Source: Naegleria lovaniensis | Lineage: Eukaryota > Heterolobosea > Eutetramitea > Acrasida > Naegleriidae | Reading direction: 5' to 3' | Length of the DNA: 49,706 nucleotides | Assembly (NCBI RefSeq): GCF_003324165.1 | Contig: NW_025407898.1 | Coordinates: 1 to 49,706, forward strand | Shown here: piece by piece, positions 1-12,082 of the stretch | Position numbering within the stretch: position 1 is the first letter of the stretch | Layout of the letters: each line of letters begins with the position of its first letter | Notes under the pieces: generated by a model | Told to the model about the DNA's origin: nothing | The model's input: the letters and a program-made list of their open reading frames with translations, nothing else | Database searches by the model: none | Made by a program: the position numbers and the translations under genes

Positions 1-64
1 TTGCTTTTCACCTTTCCAACAAATTTTCAAACAAGAACAACACAAAAAAATTGACAACAACATC

Positions 65-914
65 ATGACTCAAGATATTCTTGCCCGTCTCGAGAAGTGT
101 GTCTCTCGATTAGAGAAGATTAACTTTTCATCGAAAGGTGGCCAAACGAGTGGTGGCAGTGTTGGATCTTCAACAGCTCCACAAGTCGTTGCCTATGATG
201 AGTATTATAAATCTCAGGTGGTTCCATTATTGGAAACTTGTGAAAAGATCGGAGGTGATCTTGCAAAAGCTGTACGTGTTTTTTTGAAGCAAATCTGATG
301 ATATTCATCAATTTCTGTTATTTTCATTCATTGATGATGATGATTTTGTGGGATTCGGATCCGATGTGAAACTGTATCATTCACTTCACATTGGTCGCAT
401 GAATGACCACTCATTCAAACACATCAACAACAACAACAACAAAATTCACACACAGAAATCCTTTATTGAAGCTGGCTTCCATGGTTTGAGTCGTGTCATT
501 CAACTCTCCTCCACTCACAGTAAACCTGCCAGTGATGCCGTTTTGGGAGAAATTTTAGAAAAGAGTGGAATTGGTTCAGCACTTTCTCAATCTGCAGATT
601 TTCGTTTTAAAAACTTTAAGAGTTCACTTGCCAATCATTTATATGTGGTTGAGGAAGGTTTGAAAGTGGTCTTGTGGCCCACTTCTACAACTGCAGTGAG
701 TTATGTGAAGGAAATGGTGAATGCTGTTCAATTTTACACAAACAAAATTCTAACTTCTACAAAAGGAAACAATGATGCCGAGTTGCACAAGGCATTTGTG
801 ACTCAATGGAAGAATGCTATTGAGGAACTGGCTGTCTATGTGAAAGAGTATCACATGAGTGGATTGAATTGGAGTAAGAGTGGAGAAAAGGCTTCAGCCA
901 ATGCCTTGCCATAA
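65..914 (+). CDS. Cyclase-associated protein, N-terminal domain only
   Basis: Two exons, 65-271 and 456-914, separated by a 184-bp phase-0 intron (donor GTACGT, acceptor CACAG), give 221 residues. Residues 1-25 form a short helix typical of CAP oligomerisation segments (QDILARLEKCVSRLEKI). The CAP-N helical bundle follows, with the family signatures LSSTHSKPAS, VVEEGLKVVLWP, FYTNKIL and VKEYHMSGLNWSKSGEKA. In the known family this domain binds adenylyl cyclase in yeast and works with cofilin to sever and depolymerise actin filaments. Family members are usually about 460-530 residues, with a proline-rich linker, a WH2 segment and a C-terminal beta-helix domain that recycles actin monomers. Here the frame stops right after the N domain, and no proline-rich or CAP-C coding is seen in the next 400 bp. 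The ATG at 65 follows an A-rich leader. Identification is strong; the missing C-terminal half is the oddity. Confidence 0.88.
272..455 (+). other. Intron of the CAP-N gene
   Basis: The donor GTACGT follows codon 69 and the acceptor CACAG precedes the KSFIEAG exon. Removing it joins two parts of the CAP-N domain in phase 0. Reading through the intron meets a TGA within 30 bases of the donor. Confidence 0.85.
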
Positions 915-1338
915 TTTATCAAGTACTTCTCGATCAGGAAGTGTTTAAGCCATGTGTTTTTTGAAACTAAAAACACTTGTGAATTATTGTGTGTGAATTG
1001 TATAATAGTTCAACAACAAACATTTTGACCCAACCGTTCTGGCGTCAAGACAGTGCATGTTAAATTTGGAATTTTTTTATTGTTGAAAAAAAATTCGTTA
1101 CTCAATTTTTTAAGAGATGGTACGTTCCGTGCTTGCTTCATCATACACAAGCCTTTAACAACACATATTTTGTTATTGCTTTCCCAAATTCTGTGTTGCT
1201 ACTCACGACAATTTTGAATCCAAATTCTATGGTTGTATCATCATTCATTTCAATTATATTTCCCTGATATGCTTGAATCAACATGTCTTGACTTTGTTGT
1301 ATTAATACCATTGCTTCCCACCCATTCCATCCTTTTCC
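915..1338 (+). other. Intergenic region between CAP-N and the SR/RRM gene
   Basis: This is AT-rich sequence with poly-T and poly-A runs and no convincing coding frame. It holds the CAP-N 3' end and the 5' region of the next gene. No CAP C-terminal domain is encoded here in any frame that I could see. Confidence 0.6.
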
Positions 1339-2560
1339 ATGAAATCATCAAACCAGTCTGAATCCCCACAAAGAAGTCCACACAGAAGCCCACCTCATCA
1401 TCAAGGCAGCCCACATTCACCTGGCCGTCGTGATGATAGATATGAAGAGAGAAGATACGACGAACGCCGTGATGATAGGTACGATAGCAGAAGATCCTAT
1501 GATGATCGTCGTGAGAGAAGATATGAAGGCGGCGGCGGTAGAAGATATGATGACGAGCCTCGTGGAGGAAGATATGAAGGTGGAGGTAGAAGATATGACG
1601 ATAGAAGAGAAAGAGAAGATGATTTGTAAGTTGTTGTTTTTGTAGAGCATGTGTTATGACATATCATCATGTACACCACCAAAATCTGCGAAACCTGGCA
1701 CTCCACAGATTGCAAGCCGAAAAGTCCAAAGCTACATCCCTCTTTGTGGGTAGTTTGGATCATAACATTACTGAGAATGACTTGCGCGATACCTTCTCCA
1801 AGTTCGGTGTTGTTGAAAGCGTCAAACTCGGAGTTACAAAGCAAGGACGCCCTCTAGGTTATGCTTTTGTTGCTTTCTCCAACAGAGATGATTGCGAGAA
1901 GGCTTACAACGCTGTCAAGGACGGTGAAGTTGGAGGTCAAAACCACAAATGGGCCGTTGACTATGATGTTGGTAAGGAAAAGAAAATTCAATTAGGTATT
2001 CCACCAGCAGGACCAAGAAGAAGATATGGTGGTTCCTCAAGAGGCGGCGGAAGAAGATATGACGATGATCGTTATGGAGGTGGCTACAGAAGAGATCAAG
2101 GTAGCAGATATCATCCATACAGCAGAAGATCTCCACCATACAGAGGTGATAGAGGTGACAGAGGTGATAGACCATCTCCTCATGGTGGCTATCCAAGATA
2201 TGGAAGCCCAAGAAGATCTCCAATGTATGATAGACCTAGAAGAGACCGTAAGTTATTGTGTTGACTATGCTTGTGAGGCATTATTTTGAATTAACCATTT
2301 GTCATGCACACCCTTATTGGGTTAATCGGACAATTTCGCCCACCCATTACGAATTCATGCATGTTTCTGAAATGATGCCGCTCCAACCTGATTGTATCAC
2401 CGTGGTAATCGGTTGTGACCCTACCATGATCTGTGGACGACTTTTTTGGACAATGTGAACATTTCCCCACAATCTTGGATGAACAAAATGAATTCCTTGC
2501 ATGAACTTTTCACTCCATTGTCACAACACTGCAGGTGGAAGTCCAAGAGGCAATTATTAG
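1339..2560 (+). CDS. SR-type RNA-binding protein with one RRM (Tra2-like layout)
   Basis: Three exons fit: 1339-1625, 1709-2247 and 2535-2560. The introns are 83 and 287 bp, and the product is 283 residues. Residues 1-95 are rich in RS/SP, DDRY and RGG-like repeats. Residues about 103-185 form an RRM with RNP2 LFVGSL and RNP1 GYAFVAF. A second R/G/Y/S-rich tail follows. The tiny last exon encodes only the final few residues (GSPRGNY) and the stop. An RRM flanked by two arginine-rich arms resembles Tra2 and related splicing regulators, which act in the nucleus on pre-mRNA. The first intron has an alternative in-frame AG at 1645, which would leave an implausible 20-bp intron, so 1708 is preferred. 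Without the second intron the frame ends at KLLC, so the last exon rests on splice logic. The RNA target cannot be told from sequence. Confidence 0.82.
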
Positions 2561-3012
2561 ACATTCATTCCAAATATACCACAGAGACTTAAATTCTCAA
2601 CAGCAAGCTAGTTAGAGAAATGTCTGAGAGAATATTGAAATAAAACAGATGTAGACTAACAAGAGAGAAGAATAAGAGAAGAACACATATTTTGCGTGAA
2701 GTGTTGAACAATTCCAAAGAATATCAACATGATCTTGATCGAGATTTTGATTGCGAACAACAATCAAATAGAACATCTTTATCATATCGAACGTCTTAGA
2801 CCGAGTTGATTTGTGAACATGACCATATTGACATGAAATTTAGAATTTTTTAAGGCATGTCAATACGCGTTGATTCGAATCGAGAACAGTAATACTTGAT
2901 ATTGCTACAATCGTCATACAGAATGTCATTTTAATTCTGGGATGTCATGAACAGCATGATACAACAAGGAATTAAAATGATCATTTGGGCATGTCGATTC
3001 ACAATATTGAGC
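2561..3012. other. Intergenic region, nothing recognised
   Basis: AT-rich sequence with many in-frame stops on both strands. It contains the 3' end of the SR/RRM gene and several GAACA-type short repeats. I see no gene or structured element. Confidence 0.5.
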
Positions 3013-3566
3013 ATGAACGCTTCTCGAAGGTGCCTTATCATTGGCCATTCTTGCATTAAGGCAGCTAGCTCTGTTAAGGTAAGTACACTTCTTCATTCCA
3101 ACACAGTCATGTACCTGTGACCGCTCGCTGTGTTCAACAAATAAACAACACGCTAATTAATTCGCTATTCACGCATGAATTGTTTTGTCACAAATGAGCA
3201 TGAACAACCTCTTGGAGGAATATGGAGAATTCAACGGGATTTTTTAAAATAATTGAGCGGACTGGTATCAAGGTTTACAACAAAAATTCGCGAAACCACA
3301 CCCAAAACGTTTTTGGCCTTGATCAAGCTGGTGCCATCATCAACATTTCAAAAAAAAATCAACGAACGAGTGCTTGGGGTGAGGTAAGCATATTATTGGT
3401 GACCTTTGACCTAATGGTTCACTTGCTGCAACAACGACTCTTTTTGTAGATCAGCATTCTCTTTTGTGAACCAGATCATCATATTGTGTCATCTTGCGAC
3501 AGCATCATCAAATTCTGTACAAACTCCTTCACGTGTGGTATTTTGACAAGCCAATATTATTGTTGA
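3013..3566 (+). CDS. Doubtful small three-exon gene, function unknown
   Basis: Exons 3013-3078, 3228-3383 and 3450-3566 would give 112 residues, all joined in phase 0. Both donors are good (GTAAGT at 3079, GTAAGC at 3384). The last acceptor, after a T-run ending TTTTTGTAG, is also good. The middle acceptor (ATATGGAG) is weak, with no pyrimidine tract. The product is rich in basic residues, Ser and Cys and matches no family I recognise. It may instead be spliced 5' leader sequence of the pyruvate carboxylase gene that begins at 3676. The support is splice-site quality plus three open segments ending in a stop, which is modest. Confidence 0.25.
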
Positions 3567-3591
3567 GATTATATTGTATCACTGCACGACG

Positions 3592-3663
3592 GTAAGTATT
3601 TTCATTTTAATACCCGACTCTGAGCAAAATATTTGAAAATTCTTTTTCCTCCAACGGTTGCAG
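3592..3663 (+). other. Probable 5'-UTR intron of pyruvate carboxylase
   Basis: GTAAGT at 3592 and a T-rich acceptor ending TTGCAG at 3663 define a 72-bp intron just upstream of the ATG at 3676. There is no coding across it, so it would lie in the 5' leader. Confidence 0.5.
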
Positions 3664-3675
3664 CTATTCAATACA

Positions 3676-6600
3676 ATGAAAAAGCTTTGTATTCAACAAG
3701 CACAACGTCACTCTGCAAGCAAAAGCAGCCAGAGTAGCACTAAATCTGCTGCTGCACAGATCCTTGCTCAGCACAAGGTGAAAAAGAGTCATTCCCTTGC
3801 TTCGTATCAGGACTCTCTCACTAACACATCAAAGGCCAATTTTAGTTCTTCCAAATTCAGCTTGAGAGAATTTGAAAAGTTACTTGTGGCAAACAGAGGT
3901 GAAATTGCAACAAGAATTTTGAGAACTGGTCACGAAATGGGTATCAGAACTGTTTCAATCTATGCCAAACAGGATTCTTCCTCTATGCATCGTTATAAAG
4001 CAGATGGTAAGTCACTTGTTTTAGAAATTACTGGTTTTTGATACAATGACATTTGTATTGGAATATTGCATTTCTGTGTCTACATTCATCAATTTTCATT
4101 CATTCTACCGTTTGAACCAATCGCTACTCCATTCAATGGTCACTTTGATTAGAGAGTTATGTGATCGCAAAGGACAGAACTGAACCATTAGGTCCTGTGG
4201 ACGCCTATCTTTGCATTCCTGAGATTGTCAAGATTGCAAAGGATAATGGTGTTGATGCCATTCACCCTGGTTATGGTTTCTTGTCAGGTATGTGTTTGAT
4301 TGAATTGTTGAATGAATCTCAAATTTTGATTGTAAAATGATCAAACAATTTTGATCACTTTTGGTTTGCTCGGAATTTATAGAGAGAGCCGATTTTGCAA
4401 GAGCTTGCAAGGAGAGTGGAATTACTTTTATTGGACCAGTAAGTTTTCAATTTCATCAACGTTTTAATCTCAACTTTTCGAAATATTGTCAATTACTTGC
4501 ATTACTGACCTAATCATTTATCATACAGACTGATGATGTCGTAGAGGCACTCGGAGATAAAACCACTGCTAGAAAACTGGCTCAACAAATTGGTATTCCT
4601 GTTGTTCCAGGTACTGAAAGTGTAAGTTGTGAATCTTTAATTGTCATCATTGAGTTCTGATTTGGGATGATAAAAATTGACAAAACTTAATCGACTAGGC
4701 CGTGACAAGCATTTCCGAAGCCAAGAAATTCTGTGCAGACATCAACTTCCCTGTCATTCTCAAAGCAGCCCATGGAGGAGGTGGTAGAGGAATGCGTATC
4801 GTTCGTCGTATGGATGATCTTGAAGAAGCTTTCCAAAGAGCATCTTCCGAAGCTTTGAATGCATTCGGAAGTTCAGCAGTTTTCATTGAAAAGTATGTGG
4901 AGAATCCTCGTCACATTGAAGTACAAGTATTGGCTGATAAGTATGGAAATGTGGTTCACTTGTATGAAAGAGATTGTTCCGTTCAAAGAAGACATCAGGT
5001 ATGTGAAAAAGTTGAAATTTGTGTACATGTTGTTATGAACATATTGTTGCTTACTTTCATGGATTGACTCTACCTTAATTTAACAGAAAGTTGTTGAGAT
5101 TGCTCCAGCTCCACATTTAGATCCTCAAGTCAGACAAAAAATCCTCAACGATGCCACTCGTTTGGCACGTCATGTGAAATATGTCAATGCTGGTACTTTT
5201 GAATTTCTAGTAGACTCCAATGGTAAAGATTATTACTTTATCGAAGTCAATCCAAGACTTCAAGTCGAACATACAGTCACTGAGGAAATTACTGGCATTG
5301 ACATTGTTCGTAGTCAAATTCTCATTGCAGAAGGAAAGAGTCTTGAAGAAATTGGTCTCAAACAAGAGCTCATTCACGTGAGAGGAGCTGCTATTCAATG
5401 TCGTGTCACTACTGAAGATCCTTTGAATGGTTTCCAACCCGATACTGGTGTCATTGAAGCATTCAGAACCGGAGAAGGAATGGGTATTCGTTTGGATATT
5501 GGTTCAGGATATGTTGGCTCAAAGATTTCACCATTCTATGATTCTTTACTCGTTAAGGTTATTGGTAAAGGTCTCACCCATGAAGAAGCAAGCAACAAAT
5601 TGAGAAGAGCTTTGGCAGAATTTAGAATTCGTGGAGTGAAACATAACATTCCATTTTTACAAAAAGTATTGTCACACGAAAAGTTCTTGCATGGATATGT
5701 TGACACTTCATTCATTGATACCACTCCAGAATTGTTTCAATTCTCATCGAGTGGAAACCGAGCTCAGAAAGTTCTTGCATTCCTCGGAGAAACAGTGGTC
5801 AATGGGCCAACAACTCCATTGGCTACCAATTTGGAACCTTCTCGAAGAGATCCAATTATCCCTGAAACACCAAAAACTGCACTTCCAAAGGGATGGAAAC
5901 AAATTTTGGACGAACAAGGTCCTGAGGCATTTGCTAAGGCCATTCGCGAGAGCAAACCTTTGTTGATTACTGACACAACGATGCGTGACGCTCACCAATC
6001 ATTGTTGGCCACTCGTGTCAGAACCAAAGATTTATTAGCAATTGCACCTTACACTGCACATGCCATGTCCAAGTGTCTCTCATTGGAAATGGGAGGAGGT
6101 GCCACATTCGATGTCTGTTTGAATTTCCTTAGAGAATGTCCATTTGACAGATTGGCAAGATTAAGAGAAGCCATTCCTAACATTCCATTCCAAATGTTGT
6201 TCCGTGGCAGTAATGCTGTGGGATACACCGCTTACCCAGACAATGTTGTTTACAAGTATTGTAAAGAGACTGTCAAGTATGGAATGGACATTTTTAGAAT
6301 TTTCGACTCGTTGAATTATTTACCAAACAGTATGTACACTTGTGAACTTGTTGAATGACGAACTATTTTAATTATTATTTAATTCATTATTATTTATTTA
6401 CTGATCACATATGTTATTTGTGAATCGTTCAACACTATTTGTTAAAATTACAAAATATTTTCTCAAATCAGTGGAATTGGGTATTGATGCTGTTGGTAAT
6501 GCTGGAGGAGTCATTGAAGCTGCCATCTCGTACACTGGCGACGTGAGTGATCCAAAAAAGACCAAATACAATCTCGAATATTATCTCAAACTTGCTCGAG

Positions 6601-7955
6601 CTCTGATCGAAAAAGGCGTTCACATTCTGTGTATTAAGGACATGGCCGGATTATTGAAACCAGAAGCAGCTACAATGCTTATTGGAGCTCTTCGTAAGGA
6701 ATTCCCCAACACTCCCATTCATTTACACACTCATGATACTGCTGGAACTGGTGTTGCTACTGCACTAGCTGCAGCTCAAGCTGGCGCTGATATTATTGAC
6801 GCTGCCATTGACAGCATGTCAGGAATGACCTCTCAACCAAGTTTGGGAGCTATTGTAGCTTCCTTGCAAAACACTCCTCTCGATACAGAACTTGATTTGA
6901 AACAACTTTCGACAGTTTCGAATTATTGGGAACAGGCTCGAGGACTTTATGCTCCATTCGAATGTACTACCACCTTGAGAAGTGGTTCCAGTGATGTCTA
7001 TACTCATGAAATTCCAGGAGGACAATACACCAATTTACAATTCCAAGCATTTAGTTTGGGATTGGCAGATCAATTCCCAAAGATTAAGAAAGATTATGAA
7101 ATTGCGAATCGACTTTTGGGAGATATTGTCAAAGTCACTCCAAGTAGTAAGGTTGTTGGAGATTTGGCTCAATTCATGGTTCAAAATAATCTCAGTGAAA
7201 AAGATGTCATTGAGAAGGCCGATCAATTGTCATTCCCTAATTCGGTTATTGAATATTTCGAAGGAAAATTGGGAATTCCATATGGTGGATTCCCAGAACC
7301 TCTCCGAACCAAAGTCATGAGAGGACAACAATCTATTGAAGGAAGACCAGGAGCATCCATGCCATCTCTCGATTTTGACAAGTTGAAACAAAAATTGTTG
7401 CATGATTTTGATTTCAACGCCTCAGAAGCTGATTTGTTGTCATATGCCTTATTCCCTAAAGTTTTTGAAGATTACTTGCTTTTCAAACAACAATTTGGTG
7501 ACGTTTCCAATTTGGGAACTCGTGAATATTTCAAGGGAATTAAGGTCGGTGAAGAAATTGAAATTGAATTGGAGAAGGGTAAAATCTTGCACATCAAATT
7601 GAAAGCTATTGGTGAAGTTGGAAGTGACGGAAAGAGAGAAGTCTATTTTGAAGTGAACGGACATCCAAGATTGGTTCTCGTTCAAGATAAGAAATTATCG
7701 AAGGAACTCAAGATTCGACCAAAAGCAAGTAAGAAGGATCCTAATGAAATTGGAGCACCAATGCCTGGTAAGGTTATTGACGTGAAGGTGAAGGAAGGAG
7801 ATAGAGTGAAGAAGGGAGACACATTGATTGTACAAAGTGCCATGAAGATGGAAACTCAAATCAAGTGCAATACCGATGGTGTGATTAAGACATTGGCTGT
7901 GAAGGTTGGTGATGAATTGACAGGTGGAGATTTGGTGTGTGTCATTGCACCTTAA
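3676..7955 (+). CDS. PYC: Pyruvate carboxylase, probably mitochondrial
   Basis: Seven exons (3676-4006, 4153-4287, 4383-4438, 4529-4621, 4699-4998, 5087-6329, 6472-7955) give 1213 residues, close to the usual 1150-1180 plus a leader. The enzyme carboxylates pyruvate to oxaloacetate using ATP, bicarbonate and biotin. Residues about 1-70 are basic and Ser/Ala/Gln-rich, consistent with a mitochondrial presequence. The biotin carboxylase domain starts at [13 protein letters not shown] and contains the glycine-rich ATP-grasp loop HGGGGRGMR and [14 protein letters not shown]. The carboxyltransferase domain has [27 protein letters not shown] and KDMAGLLKP. The C-terminal biotinyl domain carries the lysine in QSAMKMETQ, followed by a complete lipoyl-like fold. 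The ATG at 3676 is the first in frame after the probable leader intron. All seven exons join in frame with no damage. The gene is convergent with the next one, 71 bp away. Confidence 0.96.
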
Positions 7956-8026
7956 TGATTGAAAGTTGTGACGTCAATAAAATTAATTATCGAATAACAA
8001 TTTTCGCTACATTGGGATCATTCGGT

Positions 8027-9067
8027 TTATTCATTGTCCATCTGAGGTCTGTCAAATTCAAAGATAGCAAACACAGGAAGATGGTCTGATATTGTTGCAC
8101 CTTCTTCGTCAATGTTGCATTCTGTCAAAGATGACTTCAATTCTTCGTTACAAATAATATAGTCAATTCTTGTATTAAGCCTCGAGGAACCAATGACCCT
8201 GTCGTCATCCAATAAATCATTGGGATGACATTGTTTCCAACAATCCACTTTCGATACAAGATTCCTTTGTTTGTACTTGTCATCATCATCTTGATCATAA
8301 AATTCATCATAGTCATCATTCTGACAATATTTTCCTTCAAATAAATACTCAGCAATCATGGTATGAGCAGGTTCCCAACCCCATTCTATTCTTTGATTCT
8401 TGATCTTGTTCCAGAACTCGGGTGTATAATCGTCATCTCTCATGGAATTAAAGTCACCCATTAAAATATAGTTTGCTGTCGTCTTGGTATTGACACTTTC
8501 ATCATTTTTGTGATGCGTGGCAGCATGGCTTTTATGTTGTGTCTTGTTCATTTGATGGTTTGGTTTTTTATTGCTTTCCTCCTCGTCATCATGTTCCTCC
8601 ATAAACTCTTCCATAAATTTCACTCCTCGTTTCATTTGTTTCATTCGCTTCTTTTCTTGAACATGATCCAAATGAGTTAAAAACACAAATGGCACATGAA
8701 CATTGTCAATTTTCACTCCAACTATACATCGATCGTCAGCAATTTGTTCCGAAGCACCCTCAAGAATTTTAAATTTACTCAACACTGCATTGGATTCATA
8801 ATAACCATTGGCATTGCCTTCAAAATATTCATATTGAGATTTTCCTTGTTGAATTTGTTTTTCATTCAATTCCGATAGGAAATATTGAAATTGCGAAGTG
8901 GAGACTTCATTCAAGCCAATAATGTCATAATCTTTTATCGTTAAATATTTGAGTAATCGATTGAGATTACTTTTGCCTTTGGCTGTGCAGAAATGATGAA
9001 TATTAAAAGTACAGCAGGTGAGTGAGTCTTGCTCGTGATGGTCTGTGTGTATTGGTTCTTGGGACAT
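8027..9067 (-). CDS. Endonuclease/exonuclease/phosphatase (EEP) superfamily protein
   Basis: A single exon of 346 residues. The EEP fold signatures appear in order: TFNIHHF near the N-terminus, the metal-binding glutamate in IGLNEVS, GDFNSM, a late RIDYI segment and the catalytic C-terminal SDHLPV. In the family these motifs place one or two divalent metal ions to hydrolyse phosphodiester or phosphomonoester bonds. Substrates range from DNA and RNA to inositol phosphates and sphingomyelin, and this sequence does not settle which. There is no clear signal peptide. A long acidic and His/Asn-rich insert (about residues 145-200) separates the front motifs from GDFNSM and looks disordered. The ATG at 9067 is chosen because no earlier in-frame ATG precedes it. 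The gene ends 71 bp from the pyruvate carboxylase stop. It lies 74 bp downstream of the end of the beta-helix gene on the same strand. Confidence 0.82.
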   Translation of the reverse strand: MSQEPIHTDHHEQDSLTCCTFNIHHFCTAKGKSNLNRLLKYLTIKDYDIIGLNEVSTSQFQYFLSELNEKQIQQGKSQYEYFEGNANGYYESNAVLSKFKILEGASEQIADDRCIVGVKIDNVHVPFVFLTHLDHVQEKKRMKQMKRGVKFMEEFMEEHDDEEESNKKPNHQMNKTQHKSHAATHHKNDESVNTKTTANYILMGDFNSMRDDDYTPEFWNKIKNQRIEWGWEPAHTMIAEYLFEGKYCQNDDYDEFYDQDDDDKYKQRNLVSKVDCWKQCHPNDLLDDDRVIGSSRLNTRIDYIICNEELKSSLTECNIDEEGATISDHLPVFAIFEFDRPQMDNE

Positions 9068-9141
9068 TTTTTTTTGTGCTTGAACTTCCAAATTCGAGTT
9101 CCGAGTGCATTCTTTACAAAATTCAACCAAGTTTTGGTTTA

Positions 9142-11609
9142 TTAATTATTTAAACTGAAGACATGGAATGTAGCAATCAACAAGAACAAGATCCATTCCA
9201 ATTTCATGGACAGTGCAGCAATTGAAATGGAGGCTCTTGGTTTTCCAGACACACCGTTCGACTTGCTTGAAGGAGAAGGCCGAATCATGGAAGAACTTGG
9301 TTTCTTACTAGGTTCGACCACTGGTCTCGTTGAATCTGATTTTTCATATTTAAGCAAACCAATTTCTTCAACTGGAATTTTTGTAAAGTTATATTTTCCA
9401 AAATTGGTCTCATATTCATTGCCTGCAATCATGGTGAAATTCAATTGAGATGGATTACCAAAGACACTATATGGAACATCGAATGTGTTGTTGGCATAGG
9501 TTGAATACGTACTGACAGCTGGTTGTGAAATGGCAGTTTTGGTCGAAGCTGAAATTAAATTGAATTGAACTAAATTTCGATAAGGAGCAAAAGGAGTGTC
9601 TTGTAAAATGGTCACCAATTCAGGATACGAGTTGATCCAAACAGAACTTGTGTTGAATGGAGTTTTTAACAAGTTATCCATCAGAGTTTTTGGAATTTCA
9701 GTTTGATGAATCCAATTCAATCCTCTGTCATCAATGTGAATACTAATCGTGTTGTTGATGAATAAATTGTTAAAGACGTGATTATTTCGACCACCTCCAA
9801 GTAAGAAACCTCTATAACAATTATAAAAGATATTTCCAAAGATAAAGGCAGATGAAAAATTGTCATCGAGATACAAACATGATCCACCATGAGTTCCAAG
9901 ACCTTTGACATTGTAAATTAAATTGTGTTTGATGATATTGCCTCGTTGTGTCCAATCACGTCCACTGAAAGGTGAAATATATCAAAAAAAGTTTAAGGTT
10001 TTGAATTGGATTTTGATTAAAGAAATGAATACTCACCTGTAGATGGCTCCAGCATCTCCTGTTGCTTTACAAACATCATGAATCTTGTTGTAAGAAATTT
10101 CATTATTATTTCCTCCCCACTGAATGGCCAAGTGATCAGAATCAAAGAATTCATTATGAGTAATTGTAATTCCAACTCCTGACATGTATACAGCACCTCT
10201 ATAGGTTTTACCAATTCTGGTAAAAGCACTCACAGTATTGTTCATGACCAAAGTATTACTTGGTGTCAATGTCATTCTGTCACCTCCAGAAACTGAAATA
10301 CCTCCTTGTCCTGTATTAGAAATTGTGTTATTCAATACAGTATTGTTATATCCTTGAAGAGAAACCGCTCCTCCTCCAAATCCATTAAAATTACAATTCC
10401 TAATGGTCACATTTCGAAGTTGATTTGCAGAACCAATGGCACCTCCTCGAGCAATTCCAAAATCCAAACTGTCAAATACTTGTGCATTGGCAGCTATGGA
10501 AAATAAGGCAGAAGCGACAGAAATATGTACATCAGTGTCTTGTTGAATAGGAGCAGGAGGCCAATAATAAACCATTTCATCATGTATGACATATTCTCCA
10601 GCTTGATCGAGTTCACTCAAAAAGTTGACCAGGAAAAAAGGTTGTCCAGTTTTGATGCCGTACATCACGCTGGATGTTTTAAAAGTGATGGAGCCTTCGC
10701 TGGTAATATCGGAGAGTGGTTCATTGGCATCTGAATTTGGGTGTCCATTGTAAAATGTGAACGAAAAGATTATTCCATTGTTAACTTACCTGCCCAATCG
10801 TAATAGTAAAATCCAAAAGCAAATGGATACTTTTCAAGAGGCCATTTGGGTCTATTCACTGCCAAAGAAGCATTAAAATTCATCCAATTCGTTCCATTGG
10901 TTTTTCCAACTTTTAAATATTGATCCACGACAATTCCTGGATCAGCAACTGGCATGGTCGTGAGTTTGTTTGGATAACGAGCCACTGTTTGAGGAAATTC
11001 CTTAAAAAACAATTCATTACCTGACGCCACTGAACCATACGCAAATCCACTCGTACGAAAAGGAGCGAGTTGTGAAGATTTGAATCCAGCTTGTGTTAAA
11101 TTGCATTGCAATACATTTCCCTTTGCCTTTTCAGGAAGCATGTTAAATGCAGATGGATTGTTGGAAGCAGTCACGACATGCCATAATTTTGCAGGAAGAG
11201 GAACACCTCCTCTGATTTTCACATCTCCCAATTTACTTCCATTCACTGGTTTCCAAATCACTGGAGAGTTTTCATCATTCAACAAGTTTGACTTTGAAAT
11301 GGTCGTTGTTGAATTCACATAATACGTTCCAGGGTAAAAATTCACAATGAAGGTAGTATTGCTAGTGTAGCGTCCACTGTTTTTCATTGAATTTAATGTC
11401 GTGACTACCTTGTTGAAGGTTAGAAATGGTGAAGTGGAATTACCAGAATTAGTATCACTTCCGTTTGGCGAAAGAAACAAATGAATGGTGTTTGGAAATA
11501 TCTGAGCAAAGGACCAGTGGTTTGATTCAAGTAGTAACACGGTGCATGTCGTCACGAGTAACAACATTATGATTCGAAGTGAAGAGGTCATGTTGAGGCT
11601 TTTTGACAT
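9142..11609 (-). CDS. Secreted right-handed beta-helix protein, probably GPI-anchored
   Basis: Three exons read on the minus strand (11609-10790, 10730-10037, 9964-9142) give 778 residues. Residues 1-36 are a signal peptide, with hydrophobic core IIMLLLVTTCTVLLL. Next comes LFLSPNGSDTNSGNSTSPF, the N-terminal cap motif common in parallel beta-helix proteins (DUF1565-like). Exons 2 and 3 carry repeating N/V/I-rich rungs such as NNTISNTGQGGISVSGG and NNEISYNKIHDV, typical of PbH1 repeats. A Ser/Pro-rich stretch precedes a C-terminal hydrophobic tail (ILFLLIATFHVFSL), suggesting a GPI signal. Many N-glycosylation sites fit an outer-surface location. Beta-helix folds often bind or cleave polysaccharides, but no catalytic set can be assigned here. 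Introns are 59 and 72 bp, in phases 1 and 2. The ATG at 11609 is chosen because it starts the signal peptide; upstream in-frame codons lack an ATG. Confidence 0.85.
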
Positions 11610-12082
11610 TTTTTTGATGCCGTCAAATTGGTGTTGATTCGGATGTTGTTTCTTGTTCACAGGTTATATAAACCTGACGTAAAGTTGATTAGGAAGGTAA
11701 AATGAGGCAAGAATGAACCAATCAAATGGTGAGGTCGTTCAAAACAGAGAAAACCATGTCAAGAATCATTGATTTTCAACAACATCTTTCACGACCTGTT
11801 TCACTTGTTTACTATTCCTGTGAGGAAAGGTAAACAAAATCATCCACTAAATGAAAAAGGTGGGAATACGCATTTCGTCCTTTTACGAACAATGAACTCA
11901 ACTACCCTTCTCATAACGCGGTTCATGTAGCCTCAGTGAAGATCAAGTGCAGGAAGGACCATTCTCCATTTCAAGAACAGCTGCGTCTCTATCATGAAAA
12001 GAAAGCTGCCGCTCTTCCATTCATCCGCAGTTTCAATTCGTGAGCTTGACATTTTCGGAATAGCAATTCAGGATACACTCGA
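11610..12082. other. Shared upstream region of divergent genes
   Basis: This 470-bp stretch lies between the starts of the beta-helix gene (minus) and the FAD oxidase gene (plus), so it should contain both promoters. I see no recognisable TATA box or repeated operator, and no convincing ORF. Confidence 0.5.

Noticed and set aside
1626-1645. A 20-bp first intron in the SR gene
   Set aside because: It keeps the frame but is too short for splicing compared with all other introns here; the acceptor at 1708 is preferred.
1417-1650. Minus-strand frame opposite the SR protein
   Set aside because: It is the reverse shadow of the RS/RGG-rich repeats, low complexity and without motifs.
9206-9448. Plus-strand frame of 80 residues with an ATG
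   Set aside because: It is antisense to the Ser/Pro-rich end of the beta-helix gene, with no motifs.
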